From NCBI GenBank assembly GCA_026415715.1, contig JAOAGO010000025.1, positions 1 to 40,321 on the forward strand: a stretch of 40,321 nucleotides of DNA. Reading direction: 5' to 3'. Positions within the stretch are counted from its first letter, which is position 1. Every line of letters begins with the position of its first letter. Positions 24,417 through 33,607 of the stretch are shown piece after piece. Source of the stretch: Chitinophagaceae bacterium. Lineage in GTDB: Bacteria; Bacteroidota; Bacteroidia; Chitinophagales; Chitinophagaceae. Position numbers and translations under genes: made by a program. Under the pieces are notes generated by a model. It did no database searches and had not been told where the DNA came from. It saw only the letters and a program-made list of their open reading frames with translations.

Positions 24417-25169
24417 TCATTTTTTAATACTCTTCTTTGAGTAACCTACATAGTAGGCTTTCATGATTTCATAGACTTCCTCTCTTAATGTTTCATAATT
24501 TTTACCCGATACCGAAACGGGCGGCAGAAAATGTAACTCCAGCCGATGCGGCATAAACCAAAATGCTTTCTCCGGCGGTAAAACCTTTTTGGTAAAAAAA
24601 ATCAAAGCCGGGATAATATCGGTTTGCGTATCTTCGGCCAACCGGAATGCCCCGTCGTAAAATTTTTTCAACGGTTCTCCGGTGCGGTTGCGGGTCCCTT
24701 CGGGATAAATACACATGTGCATTCCCTTTTGCAAGGTCCTTATCATTCGTTCAAAACTTTGTCTTCGGCTCACTTCGCTTTTACGATCAACCAAAACTGA
24801 ACCTTTGGAATAATACATCCCGAATACGGGTATTTTGGTAAAAGAAGATTTGGCTATTGTTTTGTTGGCGCCGGGTACAAACGGGCAAGAAAGCGGTACA
24901 TCCATCAGCGAATTGTGATTAAATGTAACGATATAGGTTTTTCCTTTCTGAAAATAATGCCGGCCTTTTATAACGGGAGGGCAACCGACCATCCGAAGCC
25001 AGATATGCATCCATACTCTGGCTATACCAATGAATAATTCCTGCCCTTTCGGCTCCCTGATGATCCAGCAAGGCAGGGAAAGAATAAAAAAGAAAATGAA
25101 AGTCAGTACAAAAGAAATCATTGCCCAAAGGGCCATGAGGCGGGCAAATATGGCAGTGAGGTATTTCAT
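24417..25169 (-). CDS. plsC: 1-acyl-sn-glycerol-3-phosphate acyltransferase
   Basis: A 250-residue membrane-associated acyltransferase that makes phosphatidic acid from lysophosphatidic acid. An N-terminal hydrophobic region (about residues 10-35) anchors it. The catalytic HX4D motif is H85-NSLM-D90 (NHNSLMD), and the substrate-binding motif YPEGTRN is at 155-161 with E157. A block with G-S-V-L-V-D-R-K follows the family layout. The gene starts immediately after the ung stop (its ATG abuts the ung TAA), so ung and plsC are cotranscribed. It is typical in length for PlsC. Acyl-donor specificity cannot be told. Confidence 0.93.
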   Translation of the reverse strand: MKYLTAIFARLMALWAMISFVLTFIFFFILSLPCWIIREPKGQELFIGIARVWMHIWLRMVGCPPVIKGRHYFQKGKTYIVTFNHNSLMDVPLSCPFVPGANKTIAKSSFTKIPVFGMYYSKGSVLVDRKSEVSRRQSFERMIRTLQKGMHMCIYPEGTRNRTGEPLKKFYDGAFRLAEDTQTDIIPALIFFTKKVLPPEKAFWFMPHRLELHFLPPVSVSGKNYETLREEVYEIMKAYYVGYSKKSIKK

Positions 25170-25841
25170 TTACAACTTCCAGTCTATCGGCTGCAGATTG
25201 TGCCGGATTAAATACTGATTGGTTTTTGAAAAATGACGGCAGCCAAAAAATCCCTGCGAAGCCGATAAGGGAGAAGGATGCGCTGCCGTGAGCATCAAAT
25301 GTTTTGAAGAGTCTATGAGTGTGTGTTTTTCCCGGGCAAATTTTCCCCACAATAAAAACACCACATGTTCTTTCTTTTCTGAAATAAGTTGTATAACCCG
25401 ATCGGTAAATTGCGCCCATCCGATCCCGGAATGGCTCATCGGCTCGCCGGCCCTGACCGTCAGCGATGCATTCAGCAAAAAAACGCCCTGCCGGGCCCAG
25501 CGGGTCAAATTTCCGTGTCGCGGCGGCTGAATACCCAGATCATTTTTCAGTTCCGTAAAAATATTTATCAGCGAGGGAGGTTGCGGGATGCCTTCCGGCA
25601 CAGAAAAACATAAGCCGTGTGCCTGTCCCGGTCCGTGATACGGATCCTGACCCAGAATCACCACTTTAACCTGATGAAACGGCGTGGTGTTAAATGCATT
25701 AAATATAAGCGAGCCGGGAGGATATATCGTTTTTCCCAGCGCTCTTTCTGTTTTGATATGCTGAACAATCTGTGCAAAATACGGCTTATCAAATTCTTCC
25801 TGTAGCAGTTCTTTCCAACTTTCTTCAATTTTTACATCCAT
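25170..25841 (-). CDS. ung: Uracil-DNA glycosylase (family 1)
   Basis: A 223-residue enzyme that removes uracil from DNA to start base-excision repair. The water-activating motif GQDPYHG is at residues 64-70 with the catalytic D66, the uracil-binding FLLNASLTV is at 121-129, and the DNA-intercalation loop HPSPLS is at 188-193 with catalytic H188. The length is normal. The gene is followed without a gap by plsC. A -7-like AAAATTTG ends 4 nt before the ATG (one mismatch), so this transcript could also be leaderless, but the call is weak. Confidence 0.97.
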   Translation of the reverse strand: MDVKIEESWKELLQEEFDKPYFAQIVQHIKTERALGKTIYPPGSLIFNAFNTTPFHQVKVVILGQDPYHGPGQAHGLCFSVPEGIPQPPSLINIFTELKNDLGIQPPRHGNLTRWARQGVFLLNASLTVRAGEPMSHSGIGWAQFTDRVIQLISEKKEHVVFLLWGKFAREKHTLIDSSKHLMLTAAHPSPLSASQGFFGCRHFSKTNQYLIRHNLQPIDWKL

Positions 25842-25873
25842 GCTCCAAATTTTCTGCTCAATATAGGCAAAAT

Positions 25874-25897
25874 AAAAAAACCCTTCGCAGGGAAGGG
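25874..25897 (-). terminator. Terminator of the tRNA-Arg unit
   Basis: On the minus strand, CCCTTC (25897-25892) pairs with GAAGGG (25886-25881), and seven T residues follow (25880-25874). It begins 5 nt after the tRNA 3' end. Confidence 0.85.
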
Positions 25898-25902
25898 CGC
25901 TG

Positions 25903-25976
25903 TGATCCGGATTGGATTCAAACCAATGACCTACTGCTTAGAAGGCAGTTGCTCTATTCAGCTGAGCTACCGGATC
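25903..25976 (-). tRNA. tRNA-Arg (anticodon TCT)
   Basis: The minus strand folds as a standard cloverleaf: acceptor GATCCGG/CCGGATC, D stem GCTC/GAGC, anticodon stem ACTGC/GCAGT with loop CTTCTAA (anticodon TCT, reading AGA and AGG), variable loop AGGTC, and T stem ATTGG/CCAAT with loop TTTGAAT. The discriminator base is A, and CCA is not encoded. It has its own promoter and terminator. Confidence 0.96.
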
Positions 25977-26017
25977 GTAAAAATTAAGAGATATGACGCC
26001 GGGTTTAAAATGTTTTG

Positions 26018-26045
26018 CAAATATAATTAAAAATGCGTTTTGCAA
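26018..26045 (-). promoter_or_regulatory. tRNA-Arg promoter
   Basis: On the minus strand, TTG (26045-26043), a 17-nt spacer and TATATTTG (26025-26018) match TTG-N17-23-TAnnTTTG exactly. The box ends about 41 nt before the tRNA 5' end, leaving a leader for RNase P to remove. Confidence 0.7.
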
Positions 26046-26162
26046 ACGCCCATCCTGTCATTTTCGGCAAAAAATTGCTTTATGATTATAATCCGTCGTT
26101 CAAAAACTGTCATGAAATTAAAATTCATTCTTTTGTACTTTTAAGCTCAACTTCAGAGATTC

Positions 26163-27728
26163 ATGGCTGAAACATTTCATTTCGGAAAAGACCGTCTCAC
26201 CGTTGGTAAACTCATGGCCTTGTCGGCGGGAAAAATCAAAGGAATACTGGATGAAGACGCTTTGCACTCCGTTCGGAAAAGTTATGAAATTGTTCAGCAA
26301 ATCATTGCCTCTGGAAAAACCGTATATGGCGTTAATACCGGTTTTGGCGTGTTGGCCAATACAAAAATATCCTCATCCGACACGGAAAAACTGCAATACA
26401 AATTACTGCAAAGTCACAGTGTAGGCGTAGGCGAATTTATTCCGTTTGAATACAGCAAGCTCATGCTGATTACCAAAGTGCATACACTGGCTCTGGGCTA
26501 CAGCGGCGTGCATCCCGATACGCTTCTTCGCATTCTTTGGCATATAGATAACAATGTAATTCCCCTGGTGCCCGAAAAAGGAAGCGTGGGCGCCAGCGGT
26601 GATCTGGCACCGCTTGCACATTTGTTTTTGCCGCTAATAGGACTTGGGCAGGTGCACTATAAGAATAAAATATTTAATTCCGCAGATTTACTGGATCAAT
26701 TTGGCATGAAGCCGATTACGCTGGGACCCAAGGAAGGCCTGGCATTAATTAACGGAACACAGTTTATGGTCAGTTATGCCGCAAAGGCCGTACAGCGCAT
26801 GCATAATTGCCTGGAAGCGGCAGACATCATCGGTGCGATGAGCCTGGAAGCGTTAACCGGTACAAAAGCCCCGTTCGATGCCCGCCTGCATGCATTGAGG
26901 CCCTACGAAGGGGCTCAGTTAGTCGCTCAGCGCCTACGTATTTTACTGGAACAATCGGCCATTATGCAAAGCCATGTGGATTGCGGAAGGGTGCAGGATC
27001 CTTATTCATTACGTTGTATTCCACAAGTGCATGGTGCATCCCGAAATGCCTGGCTGCACCTGAAAGAAATAACCGATACAGAGCTGAATTCCGTTACTGA
27101 CAATCCGATAATTTTCGCCGAAGGTGATACTCTTAGTGGCGGAAATTTTCACGGCCAACCGTTGGCTTTACCCATGGATTATGCCTGTTTCGCCGCCGCA
27201 GAAATCGGAAATATTTCTGACAGAAGATGTTACTTGCTGCTGGAAGGCAAATGGGGATTGCCCCAGCTGCTTATGACAAATGTGGGCATTAACAGCGGCT
27301 TCATGATTCCGCAATACACAACCGCGGCACTGGTATCTGAAAATAAAACGCTGTGTTTTCCTTCCAGCGCAGACAGTATTCCCACCTCATTAGGGCAGGA
27401 AGATCATGTGAGCATGGGAAGCATCAGCGGCCGTAAACTGAATCGTGTGCTGGACAATCTGGAATACATTCTTGCCATTGAGCTGCTGGCCGCCTGTCAG
27501 GCCATTGAGTTTCGCCGCCCTTTGCGAAGTTCGGTTTTGCTGGAATTCGTACACGATTACGTAAGGCAATTCGTAAGTTTTGCCAATGAAGACCGTGTGT
27601 TTGCGGAAGATATCCGGAAAGTGGCCTCCCTGATTCAGCATTTTACTTTGGTGGAACAACTGAATCAGTTCGCTGCCGCTCAGCACATTCATCTCAACAA
27701 AGGTTTTGAAAAATTTTCGCTTGACTGA
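26163..27728 (+). CDS. hutH: Histidine ammonia-lyase
   Basis: A 521-residue MIO-dependent lyase that deaminates L-histidine to urocanate. The Ala-Ser-Gly triad that forms the MIO cofactor is at residues 144-146 (GSVGASGDLAPLAH). Residues S84-H85 in LLQSHSVGVGE match the selectivity pair of histidine (not phenylalanine or tyrosine) lyases. Other conserved segments are VYGVNTGFG, TDNPIIF, GNFHGQP and QEDHVSMGS. The length is normal. It stands alone: hutU, hutI and hutG/formiminotransferase genes are not beside it. An upstream TACTTTTA (26136-26143) is a one-mismatch -7 box, 19 nt before the ATG. Confidence 0.96.
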   Translation: MAETFHFGKDRLTVGKLMALSAGKIKGILDEDALHSVRKSYEIVQQIIASGKTVYGVNTGFGVLANTKISSSDTEKLQYKLLQSHSVGVGEFIPFEYSKLMLITKVHTLALGYSGVHPDTLLRILWHIDNNVIPLVPEKGSVGASGDLAPLAHLFLPLIGLGQVHYKNKIFNSADLLDQFGMKPITLGPKEGLALINGTQFMVSYAAKAVQRMHNCLEAADIIGAMSLEALTGTKAPFDARLHALRPYEGAQLVAQRLRILLEQSAIMQSHVDCGRVQDPYSLRCIPQVHGASRNAWLHLKEITDTELNSVTDNPIIFAEGDTLSGGNFHGQPLALPMDYACFAAAEIGNISDRRCYLLLEGKWGLPQLLMTNVGINSGFMIPQYTTAALVSENKTLCFPSSADSIPTSLGQEDHVSMGSISGRKLNRVLDNLEYILAIELLAACQAIEFRRPLRSSVLLEFVHDYVRQFVSFANEDRVFAEDIRKVASLIQHFTLVEQLNQFAAAQHIHLNKGFEKFSLD

Positions 27729-27743
27729 GCAGAATGAAAATAA

Positions 27744-27772
27744 AAAACTCCGGTAAGCTGAACCGGAGTTTT
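27744..27772. terminator. Bidirectional terminator between hutH and the TonB receptor gene
   Basis: AAAACTCCGG (27744-27753) and CCGGAGTTTT (27763-27772) form a perfect 10-bp inverted repeat around a 9-nt loop. A-rich sequence on the left and T residues on the right make it work for both convergent genes. Confidence 0.85.
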
Positions 27773-27791
27773 CTAAAAATTTCAGTTTATA

Positions 27792-30761
27792 TCAGAATAT
27801 GTTATAACCGTAGCTGATATAATACAATCCGCCTACAGCGGGACTTCCGTATCCGGTTCTGGCATAAAAGTTACCAAGATTCGTTCCGCCGATACGGAAT
27901 AAACTTTTGGTTCCTTTGGGACGATAAGATATCTGACCATCAACCCATCCGAAATAGGGAAGCGTTCCGGTAACGAATGTGCCTTCATAAAAGTTATTGT
28001 CCTGCCATCTGAAAACTACACTGAATCCAAGCCCTTTGTACAAATTATCATTTCGCAGGCCGATATTGTAACGATATTTCGGAACGTTAAAAAAGGCCAC
28101 TTCGTTGGACGGCACATCCACCAGCTCATCCGAAAACACATTTCCCATAAAAATAAAGTTCTGAAAAGCTCTGTATTCTGCACTGATTCCCCACCCTCTT
28201 GATTTAACACGGGCAGCAGAATTTTGAATGTAGGATATATTATTGGTTGTAAACGGTGAGTAAAGAGCAATTTTTCCGGCATTATCTACCTGAGCTTGTC
28301 CAACGGCTATGCTGGTAAGAAAATCTCTGAACTGGCTGTAATAGAAATAACCGTCTATGAGTAATTTTTTACCTATAATTCCTTTGTAACCTACTTCATA
28401 AGAAGTCACCACTTCTGGCCGCAACTCCTGATATGGCGCTCTGACTAAACGGTTAGAATCGGCCGGTGTGCCGGCACGATAAGCCAGGATACTTTGTGCC
28501 GTATAACCGGGACGGGTGCTGTTTAATTTGTAAAAAGACTGGAACTGTGGTAAGCATCCGATAAGATAGGAAGAACCGCCACCAATACGGAGATTGATGT
28601 ATTGGTTCTGGTTTGTAGGGAAACGGTATGCTGTCTGATATGAGAATCGGACAAAGTTTTCGTTGGCCACTTTAAATAATGCCGTTACCCGAGGGGTAAA
28701 TCTTCCTTTAAAATTTGTTTGTTTATCATAACGTCCGGATGCCGTAATGGTGAGAAAGTCGCGGAACATTTTCTTTTTGAGTTGCATGAATGTTCCGTAC
28801 TCATTAACATATATGGTTTCCAATGTATCGGCAAACAAAGTGCCTTGCGATTTTAAAGCCCATTGTTTCCAGCTGGCACCTACCAGAACTTCCACTACGT
28901 CGGAAAACTTAGCCAGTTCAGAAACATTGGCATTCGCTTCCATGGCATACAAATCGGATTTATCAAGGAATTTAGCTCCCCCCGGTTTGTTTATAGGTGT
29001 ACTTTTAATTTGATTAGCAGCCGCTATAAACTGAGGAGTACCGGGCAGAAAACGACCCGCCTCTGCCGTATTTCTTGCCGAAAGATGCAGTTGTGCATCA
29101 CTGGCGGCTCCGGCTGTCGTTCTCCTTCCTTCAGAAAAAGCAATAATGTATTGCGGAAACCAGGATTGGCTGATAGCCGTCAGGCTTGAAGTATTCACGC
29201 TGGGTTTCCAGGCTTCATTCATAAAAGAACCTAAGGCATCACCTATATAGGAATCGCCGGCATTTTCCTGTGTCGTATATGCACGATACATCCAGTTTTT
29301 GGCTTTTACTTCAAACTTATGCTGCGCCATTAAAAAGTTTTTCAATGCATATCGGTTAGCTCCTGTATAAACAGTTGTACCGGTTCCAAAATAGGAGTTG
29401 ACAGACAATTCAAAATTTTCATTAAATCGATAATGTGCCCCTGCATTTAATTTAACATTCAGGGTATTATAGTCAACCAGATGTTCTTCGTTATAACCCG
29501 TACGTGTAACCGAAGTTTGAGTGCCAAAATAATTTCGGGTAACTCCGAGATACATGGGCAAAAATAATTGCGCTGCCGGCTGTACTGCAGAAGGAAATAA
29601 CCCTATAAAACCGGCCACCTGAGCATTGGTGGGGTAAGTAGGATTACCGATTGCGGCAAAATATGCATTGGCCGAATTTTGCAGATTCACTAATCCGCCG
29701 GTTGCCTGCAAAACGGAACTATTGATACCGGCAGCTAAAGTGGCTGCCAGTTGGAACAAATTGACGGCTGTTTCATCGCCATAAACATTTACGCCATTAT
29801 AAGCAGGATCATTTAACCGATTCCCGCCTACCACTTTGCTAAGAATTCCGATTTGCTGTTTATTTCGGTAATCCTCAGCTTCCCAGTCATTCCCTTTAAT
29901 CAGCTCTCCGGATAAACGAATGGCAAATTTATCTCTGAATACACCGGCCCATCGCATGGCTACATTATGATAAGGCGCGGCCGGTCTTTGTTTCCGGTCC
30001 ACATGCATGATGCCTTGCTTTACATTATAACTCAGACCGCGATATTTAAAGGGACTTTTACTGTTTATCAGTATGGTACCGCTCATTCCGCCAGAACCGT
30101 AAAGTGCAGATGAAGCACCGGAAAGAATTTCAATATTATCTATATCAAGGTCGGTTGGCCCTACTACACTACCCACGGCAAAGTTCAGTCCCGGCGCCTG
30201 GTTATCCATTCCGTCCACTAACTGATTTAATCTCACGTTGCCGCTGCTCAAAAAACCTCGGGTAGTTATGGTTCTGAATGTTAAACTGGCGGTATGAACG
30301 TCCACTCCCTTGAAGTTTGCCAGCGCTTCATAAAGCACGGGAGCTGATGCATTTCTCATAGACGCTCCGCTCAGCCTTTCCACGGTCACCGGCGCTTCCA
30401 TAATTCGCTGCGGCAATCGGGTAGCAGCCACTACCACTTCCTGTCCAAGATCTGACTTCATGATAAAATCAACTTCAACAGGTTTTGACGCATCGGTTAC
30501 CGTAACTTCTTTGGTTTCATAACCGATTGAACTGAAAATCAATACAACAGGAAGACTTTTTACTTTAATGCTGAATTCTCCGTTCGGATCGGTATAAGTA
30601 CCCAGACTAGTTCCTTTTACCAAAACGGATACGGCAGGTACTTTTTCTTTTGTAGTATTGTTCAGAACCTTACCGCTAATGGTAACGGATTGTGCCAAGA
30701 CAGCCGTGGCGAAAACACAACTCATCACCCAGGCAGCCAAAAAGCAAATGCTTTTTCTCAT
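27792..30761 (-). CDS. TonB-dependent receptor with carboxypeptidase-regulatory-like domain
   Basis: A 989-residue outer-membrane receptor. A signal peptide (residues 1-24, ending AVLAQ) is followed by a carboxypeptidase-regulatory-like domain (about 27-105, VTISGKVLNNTTKEKVPAVSVLVKG), a plug (about 118-235, with APVTVERLSGASMRNA, DIDNIEILSGASSALYGSGGMSGTILI) and a barrel ending in GLYYISYGYNIF. It has no SusD partner and no adjacent transporter or regulator, so the substrate is unknown. Receptors of this kind also take up siderophores, cobalamin or peptides. A TATAG-type -7 element, CATAGTTTG, lies about 40 nt upstream but is imperfect. It converges with hutH across a shared terminator. Confidence 0.93.
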   Translation of the reverse strand: MRKSICFLAAWVMSCVFATAVLAQSVTISGKVLNNTTKEKVPAVSVLVKGTSLGTYTDPNGEFSIKVKSLPVVLIFSSIGYETKEVTVTDASKPVEVDFIMKSDLGQEVVVAATRLPQRIMEAPVTVERLSGASMRNASAPVLYEALANFKGVDVHTASLTFRTITTRGFLSSGNVRLNQLVDGMDNQAPGLNFAVGSVVGPTDLDIDNIEILSGASSALYGSGGMSGTILINSKSPFKYRGLSYNVKQGIMHVDRKQRPAAPYHNVAMRWAGVFRDKFAIRLSGELIKGNDWEAEDYRNKQQIGILSKVVGGNRLNDPAYNGVNVYGDETAVNLFQLAATLAAGINSSVLQATGGLVNLQNSANAYFAAIGNPTYPTNAQVAGFIGLFPSAVQPAAQLFLPMYLGVTRNYFGTQTSVTRTGYNEEHLVDYNTLNVKLNAGAHYRFNENFELSVNSYFGTGTTVYTGANRYALKNFLMAQHKFEVKAKNWMYRAYTTQENAGDSYIGDALGSFMNEAWKPSVNTSSLTAISQSWFPQYIIAFSEGRRTTAGAASDAQLHLSARNTAEAGRFLPGTPQFIAAANQIKSTPINKPGGAKFLDKSDLYAMEANANVSELAKFSDVVEVLVGASWKQWALKSQGTLFADTLETIYVNEYGTFMQLKKKMFRDFLTITASGRYDKQTNFKGRFTPRVTALFKVANENFVRFSYQTAYRFPTNQNQYINLRIGGGSSYLIGCLPQFQSFYKLNSTRPGYTAQSILAYRAGTPADSNRLVRAPYQELRPEVVTSYEVGYKGIIGKKLLIDGYFYYSQFRDFLTSIAVGQAQVDNAGKIALYSPFTTNNISYIQNSAARVKSRGWGISAEYRAFQNFIFMGNVFSDELVDVPSNEVAFFNVPKYRYNIGLRNDNLYKGLGFSVVFRWQDNNFYEGTFVTGTLPYFGWVDGQISYRPKGTKSLFRIGGTNLGNFYARTGYGSPAVGGLYYISYGYNIF

Positions 30762-30911
30762 AATCTTGAATTTTAGTTTTGGATTCGGGTGGAAAAATAA
30801 GCAAACTATGTGTTTTATAAAAATTTAATTTTTAAGGTTAAATTATGATATTGCAAAGCTGACACTATATGCAAATATGTCAAATTTTCTTTATAAAATT
30901 ATAACATAACA

Positions 30912-31847
30912 ATGACATTCTTATTTCCCGGCCAAACTTCATTTTACCGTGGCAAAGTAAGAGATGTATATTCCATCAGGAAGAAATGGTTGGTCTTGAT
31001 TGCATCCGACCGTATCTCGGCATTTGACGTTATTTTACCCCGCCCCATCCCATTTAAAGGACAAGTCTTAAACCAAATAGCCGCTTCGATGCTCAAAGCC
31101 ACTTCCGATATTTGTCCCAACTGGTTCATCGAAACCCCGGCCCCGCAAGCCTCAATCGGTTATCAATGCGTTCCTTTCAAAATCGAAATGGTCGTAAGGG
31201 CTACACTTACGGGACATGCCTGGCGCACCTATAAAGCCGGAAAACGAACACTGGCCGGCGCCGCTTTGCCTGACGGACTTCAGGAAAACGATTTCCTGCC
31301 CCAACCCATCATTACCCCTTCTACCAAAGCAGCGCAAGGACATGATGAAGACATCAGTCCCGATGAAATCCTGAAACAAGGGCTTGCCACCGAAAAAGAA
31401 TGGGAAACTTTGTGCCGCTACTCTCTGGCACTCTTTGAAAGAGGCCGCCAAATGGCTGCCCGCAGAGGCCTGATTCTTGCCGACACAAAATATGAATTCG
31501 GAAAACGGGGCGATGAGATTCTGCTCATTGACGAAGTGCACACACCCGACAGCTCCCGTTATTTTTACGCCGACGGATATATGGAAAGACAGCAACGCGG
31601 AGAAAAACAAAAGCAGCTCAGCAAAGAATTTGTCCGCGAATGGTTGATGGAACATCAGTTTATGGGCAAAGAAGGTCAGAAAGTTCCCGAAATGACCGAT
31701 GAAATCGTACACTCCATAACCCGCCGTTATATTGAACTGTACGAAAAACTGACCGGCGAAACATTCGTACCTCAAACATTGACAGACAAAGAACTTTACA
31801 AAAAAATTCTGGCATCATTGAAAAAACTTGATGATACGATTCAATGA
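30912..31847 (+). CDS. purC: Phosphoribosylaminoimidazole-succinocarboxamide synthase
   Basis: A 311-residue SAICAR synthase that joins CAIR and aspartate with ATP in purine synthesis. The motifs are [69 protein letters not shown]. The length is that of the longer, eukaryote-like PurC class, normal in Bacteroidota. The upstream region (30848-30911) is AT-rich and shows no convincing TAnnTTTG box. It is divergent from the TonB receptor gene and convergent with trhO, with 5 bp between the stops. The other purine gene of the window, purM, is 26 kb away. Confidence 0.96.
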   Translation: MTFLFPGQTSFYRGKVRDVYSIRKKWLVLIASDRISAFDVILPRPIPFKGQVLNQIAASMLKATSDICPNWFIETPAPQASIGYQCVPFKIEMVVRATLTGHAWRTYKAGKRTLAGAALPDGLQENDFLPQPIITPSTKAAQGHDEDISPDEILKQGLATEKEWETLCRYSLALFERGRQMAARRGLILADTKYEFGKRGDEILLIDEVHTPDSSRYFYADGYMERQQRGEKQKQLSKEFVREWLMEHQFMGKEGQKVPEMTDEIVHSITRRYIELYEKLTGETFVPQTLTDKELYKKILASLKKLDDTIQ

Positions 31848-31852
31848 GCCGT

Positions 31853-32884
31853 TTATTTATCAAAGACCTCTAATCTTTGTCTGGATTTATTAAAAATATT
31901 CCGACCTCTTGATATACCGGCTCTTCTCTTTTTCTGTTCTTCCGGCGGCAAATGAATAAATTCATAACAGGCTTCACTACAGGTTCCTTTCATTTTTTCG
32001 CGGCACTCATCACACTGAATAAATAATAAATGGCATGCATCATTGGCGCAGTTCACATGCGTATCGGCCGGCCGGCCGCATTGATGGCATCGGGCCAGTA
32101 TTTCATCGGTCACCCGCTCTCCCAACCGCTGATCGAACACGAAATTCTTACCATGAAATTTATTGGTTAATCCCAGGCTGCGCACCTGATGTACGTAATG
32201 AATAATGCCGCCTTCCAGATGATATACATTCCGAAACCCTTTGTGCAGCAAATACGCCGAGGCTTTTTCACAACGAATCCCGCCGGTACAGTACATCACG
32301 ATATTCCGGTCTTTATAGGGTTCCAGCATTTTCACGGCCATGGGCAACTGCTCCCGAAATGTATCGCTCGGAATTTCTATGGCATTTTCAAAATGCCCCA
32401 CTTCGTATTCGTAATGATTTCTCATATCCACCACAATGGTGTTCGGGTCGTCTGTCAGCCGGTTAAATGCCTGCGCATCCAGATAAGCTCCTTTTTTCTC
32501 CATGCTGAAATCGGGGTCCGTAATTCCGTCGGCCACAATTTTGGGGCGCACTTTTATATCCAACACGTAAAAACTTTTCCCGTCATCCTGCACGGCAATA
32601 TTTAACCGAACCCCCTCAAGGGGTTTTATGGAATACAAATAACTTTTAAACGCTTCCAGTTGGTAAGCAGGTACGCTGATTTGCGCATTAATTCCTTCGG
32701 TGGCAATATAAATTCTGCCCAGCACACCCAGCTCTTTCAGCGAACGGTACATGGCATTGCGAAATGCCGGCGGATCGGCAACTGGAAAATACCGGTAAAA
32801 TGAAAGGGTTGTACGGGGTGTGGGGTCATTCAAAATCCGCTCCTTGAGCAGTTTTCTTGAAATGCGGTTGTGTAAAGCGCTCAT
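31853..32884 (-). CDS. trhO: tRNA uridine(34) hydroxylase, rhodanese family
   Basis: A 343-residue TrhO (YceA) family enzyme, which hydroxylates uridine 34 of certain tRNAs on the way to 5-(carboxy)methoxyuridine. The N-terminal domain has [14 protein letters not shown] and [15 protein letters not shown]. The rhodanese domain (about residues 137-240) has the catalytic cysteine C199 in [13 protein letters not shown], with the conserved second cysteine C205. The C-terminal tail carries cysteine pairs (CHQCG, CANDAC, CDEC, CSEAC) that suggest a metal site. Length is close to E. coli YceA (350). A -7 box on the same strand, TATCTTTG at 32962-32969, gives a 5' leader of about 70 nt. Confidence 0.92.
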   Translation of the reverse strand: MSALHNRISRKLLKERILNDPTPRTTLSFYRYFPVADPPAFRNAMYRSLKELGVLGRIYIATEGINAQISVPAYQLEAFKSYLYSIKPLEGVRLNIAVQDDGKSFYVLDIKVRPKIVADGITDPDFSMEKKGAYLDAQAFNRLTDDPNTIVVDMRNHYEYEVGHFENAIEIPSDTFREQLPMAVKMLEPYKDRNIVMYCTGGIRCEKASAYLLHKGFRNVYHLEGGIIHYVHQVRSLGLTNKFHGKNFVFDQRLGERVTDEILARCHQCGRPADTHVNCANDACHLLFIQCDECREKMKGTCSEACYEFIHLPPEEQKKRRAGISRGRNIFNKSRQRLEVFDK

Positions 32885-32961
32885 AATGATTGAATTTTCG
32901 TTCAGGCTTCATACTCGAGCCGTAACTCCGGTGGCAGGCCGGACAAAATTCTAAACCGATG

Positions 32962-32969
32962 CAAAGATA
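32962..32969 (-). promoter_or_regulatory. trhO -7 promoter box
   Basis: The minus strand reads TATCTTTG, an exact TAnnTTTG match, 77 nt before the trhO ATG. No clear TTG -33 element is seen. The leader of about 70 nt shows no obvious riboswitch. Confidence 0.45.
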
Positions 32970-33037
32970 ACACAAATCACTCTTGTTGCAGGATATTTTG
33001 CGAATTCTGCCGGTGAAGAAATCATGTATTTATTCTT

Positions 33038-33595
33038 TCATGAAGTGCGGAAATCAATTTTACCCAACGCCTTTAACCCGTAAAAGATGCAGGATAAATG
33101 CATGGCCTGTATGATTTGCAGGTTTTGAATCATATCCAGTAGTTCCTTTTCCGTTACCAAAAGGGTTTCTATTTCTTCGTTGCCGTCCGGCGTGGGGTCT
33201 TGCACCTTTCGGCCACCGGTAGCCAGAAACATGTGAAACCAGTTGCTGTTGGTGGACGGGTTGGGCGATATTTTCCCCAGATACCTGTATTCACGAAACG
33301 CATATCCCGTTTCTTCCAACAGTTCTCTGGCAATCGCATCCTGAAGGCTTTTATCGGTATCATCGGCACACCCGCCGGGTATTTCCGTACACACTTCTCC
33401 GAGAGCATGCCTGTATTGACGGATGAGCACAAATTTCCCGTCTTCCGTTACCGGCAAGGCGCCAACCCAGGCTGGAAAATCATAAACATAATACGGATAA
33501 ACAATTTTACCCTGCGGCGTTTCACACACCTCTTTCCTTACCTTAAACCACCTGTCGTGAAAAAGATATTCCGATGATAATGTTTTCCATTTCAT
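33038..33595 (-). CDS. Nudix hydrolase, ADP-ribose pyrophosphatase-like
   Basis: A 185-residue cytosolic Nudix enzyme. The N-terminal pattern (LFHDRWFKVRKEVCETPQGK, then VLIRQYRHALGEVCTEIPGG) is that of ADP-ribose or nucleotide-sugar pyrophosphatases. The Nudix box ends in RELLEETGY with the catalytic REUxEExGU residues intact. Its beginning departs from GX5E: the run GGCADDTDKSLQDAIA has one extra residue and lacks the usual first glutamate. That glutamate is structural, not metal-binding, so activity is likely. The gene lies 12 bp after the ABC ATPase gene, within a probable fbp-ABC-Nudix run. Confidence 0.88.
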   Translation of the reverse strand: MKWKTLSSEYLFHDRWFKVRKEVCETPQGKIVYPYYVYDFPAWVGALPVTEDGKFVLIRQYRHALGEVCTEIPGGCADDTDKSLQDAIARELLEETGYAFREYRYLGKISPNPSTNSNWFHMFLATGGRKVQDPTPDGNEEIETLLVTEKELLDMIQNLQIIQAMHLSCIFYGLKALGKIDFRTS

Positions 33596-33607
33596 GAAAT
33601 AAAAAGT

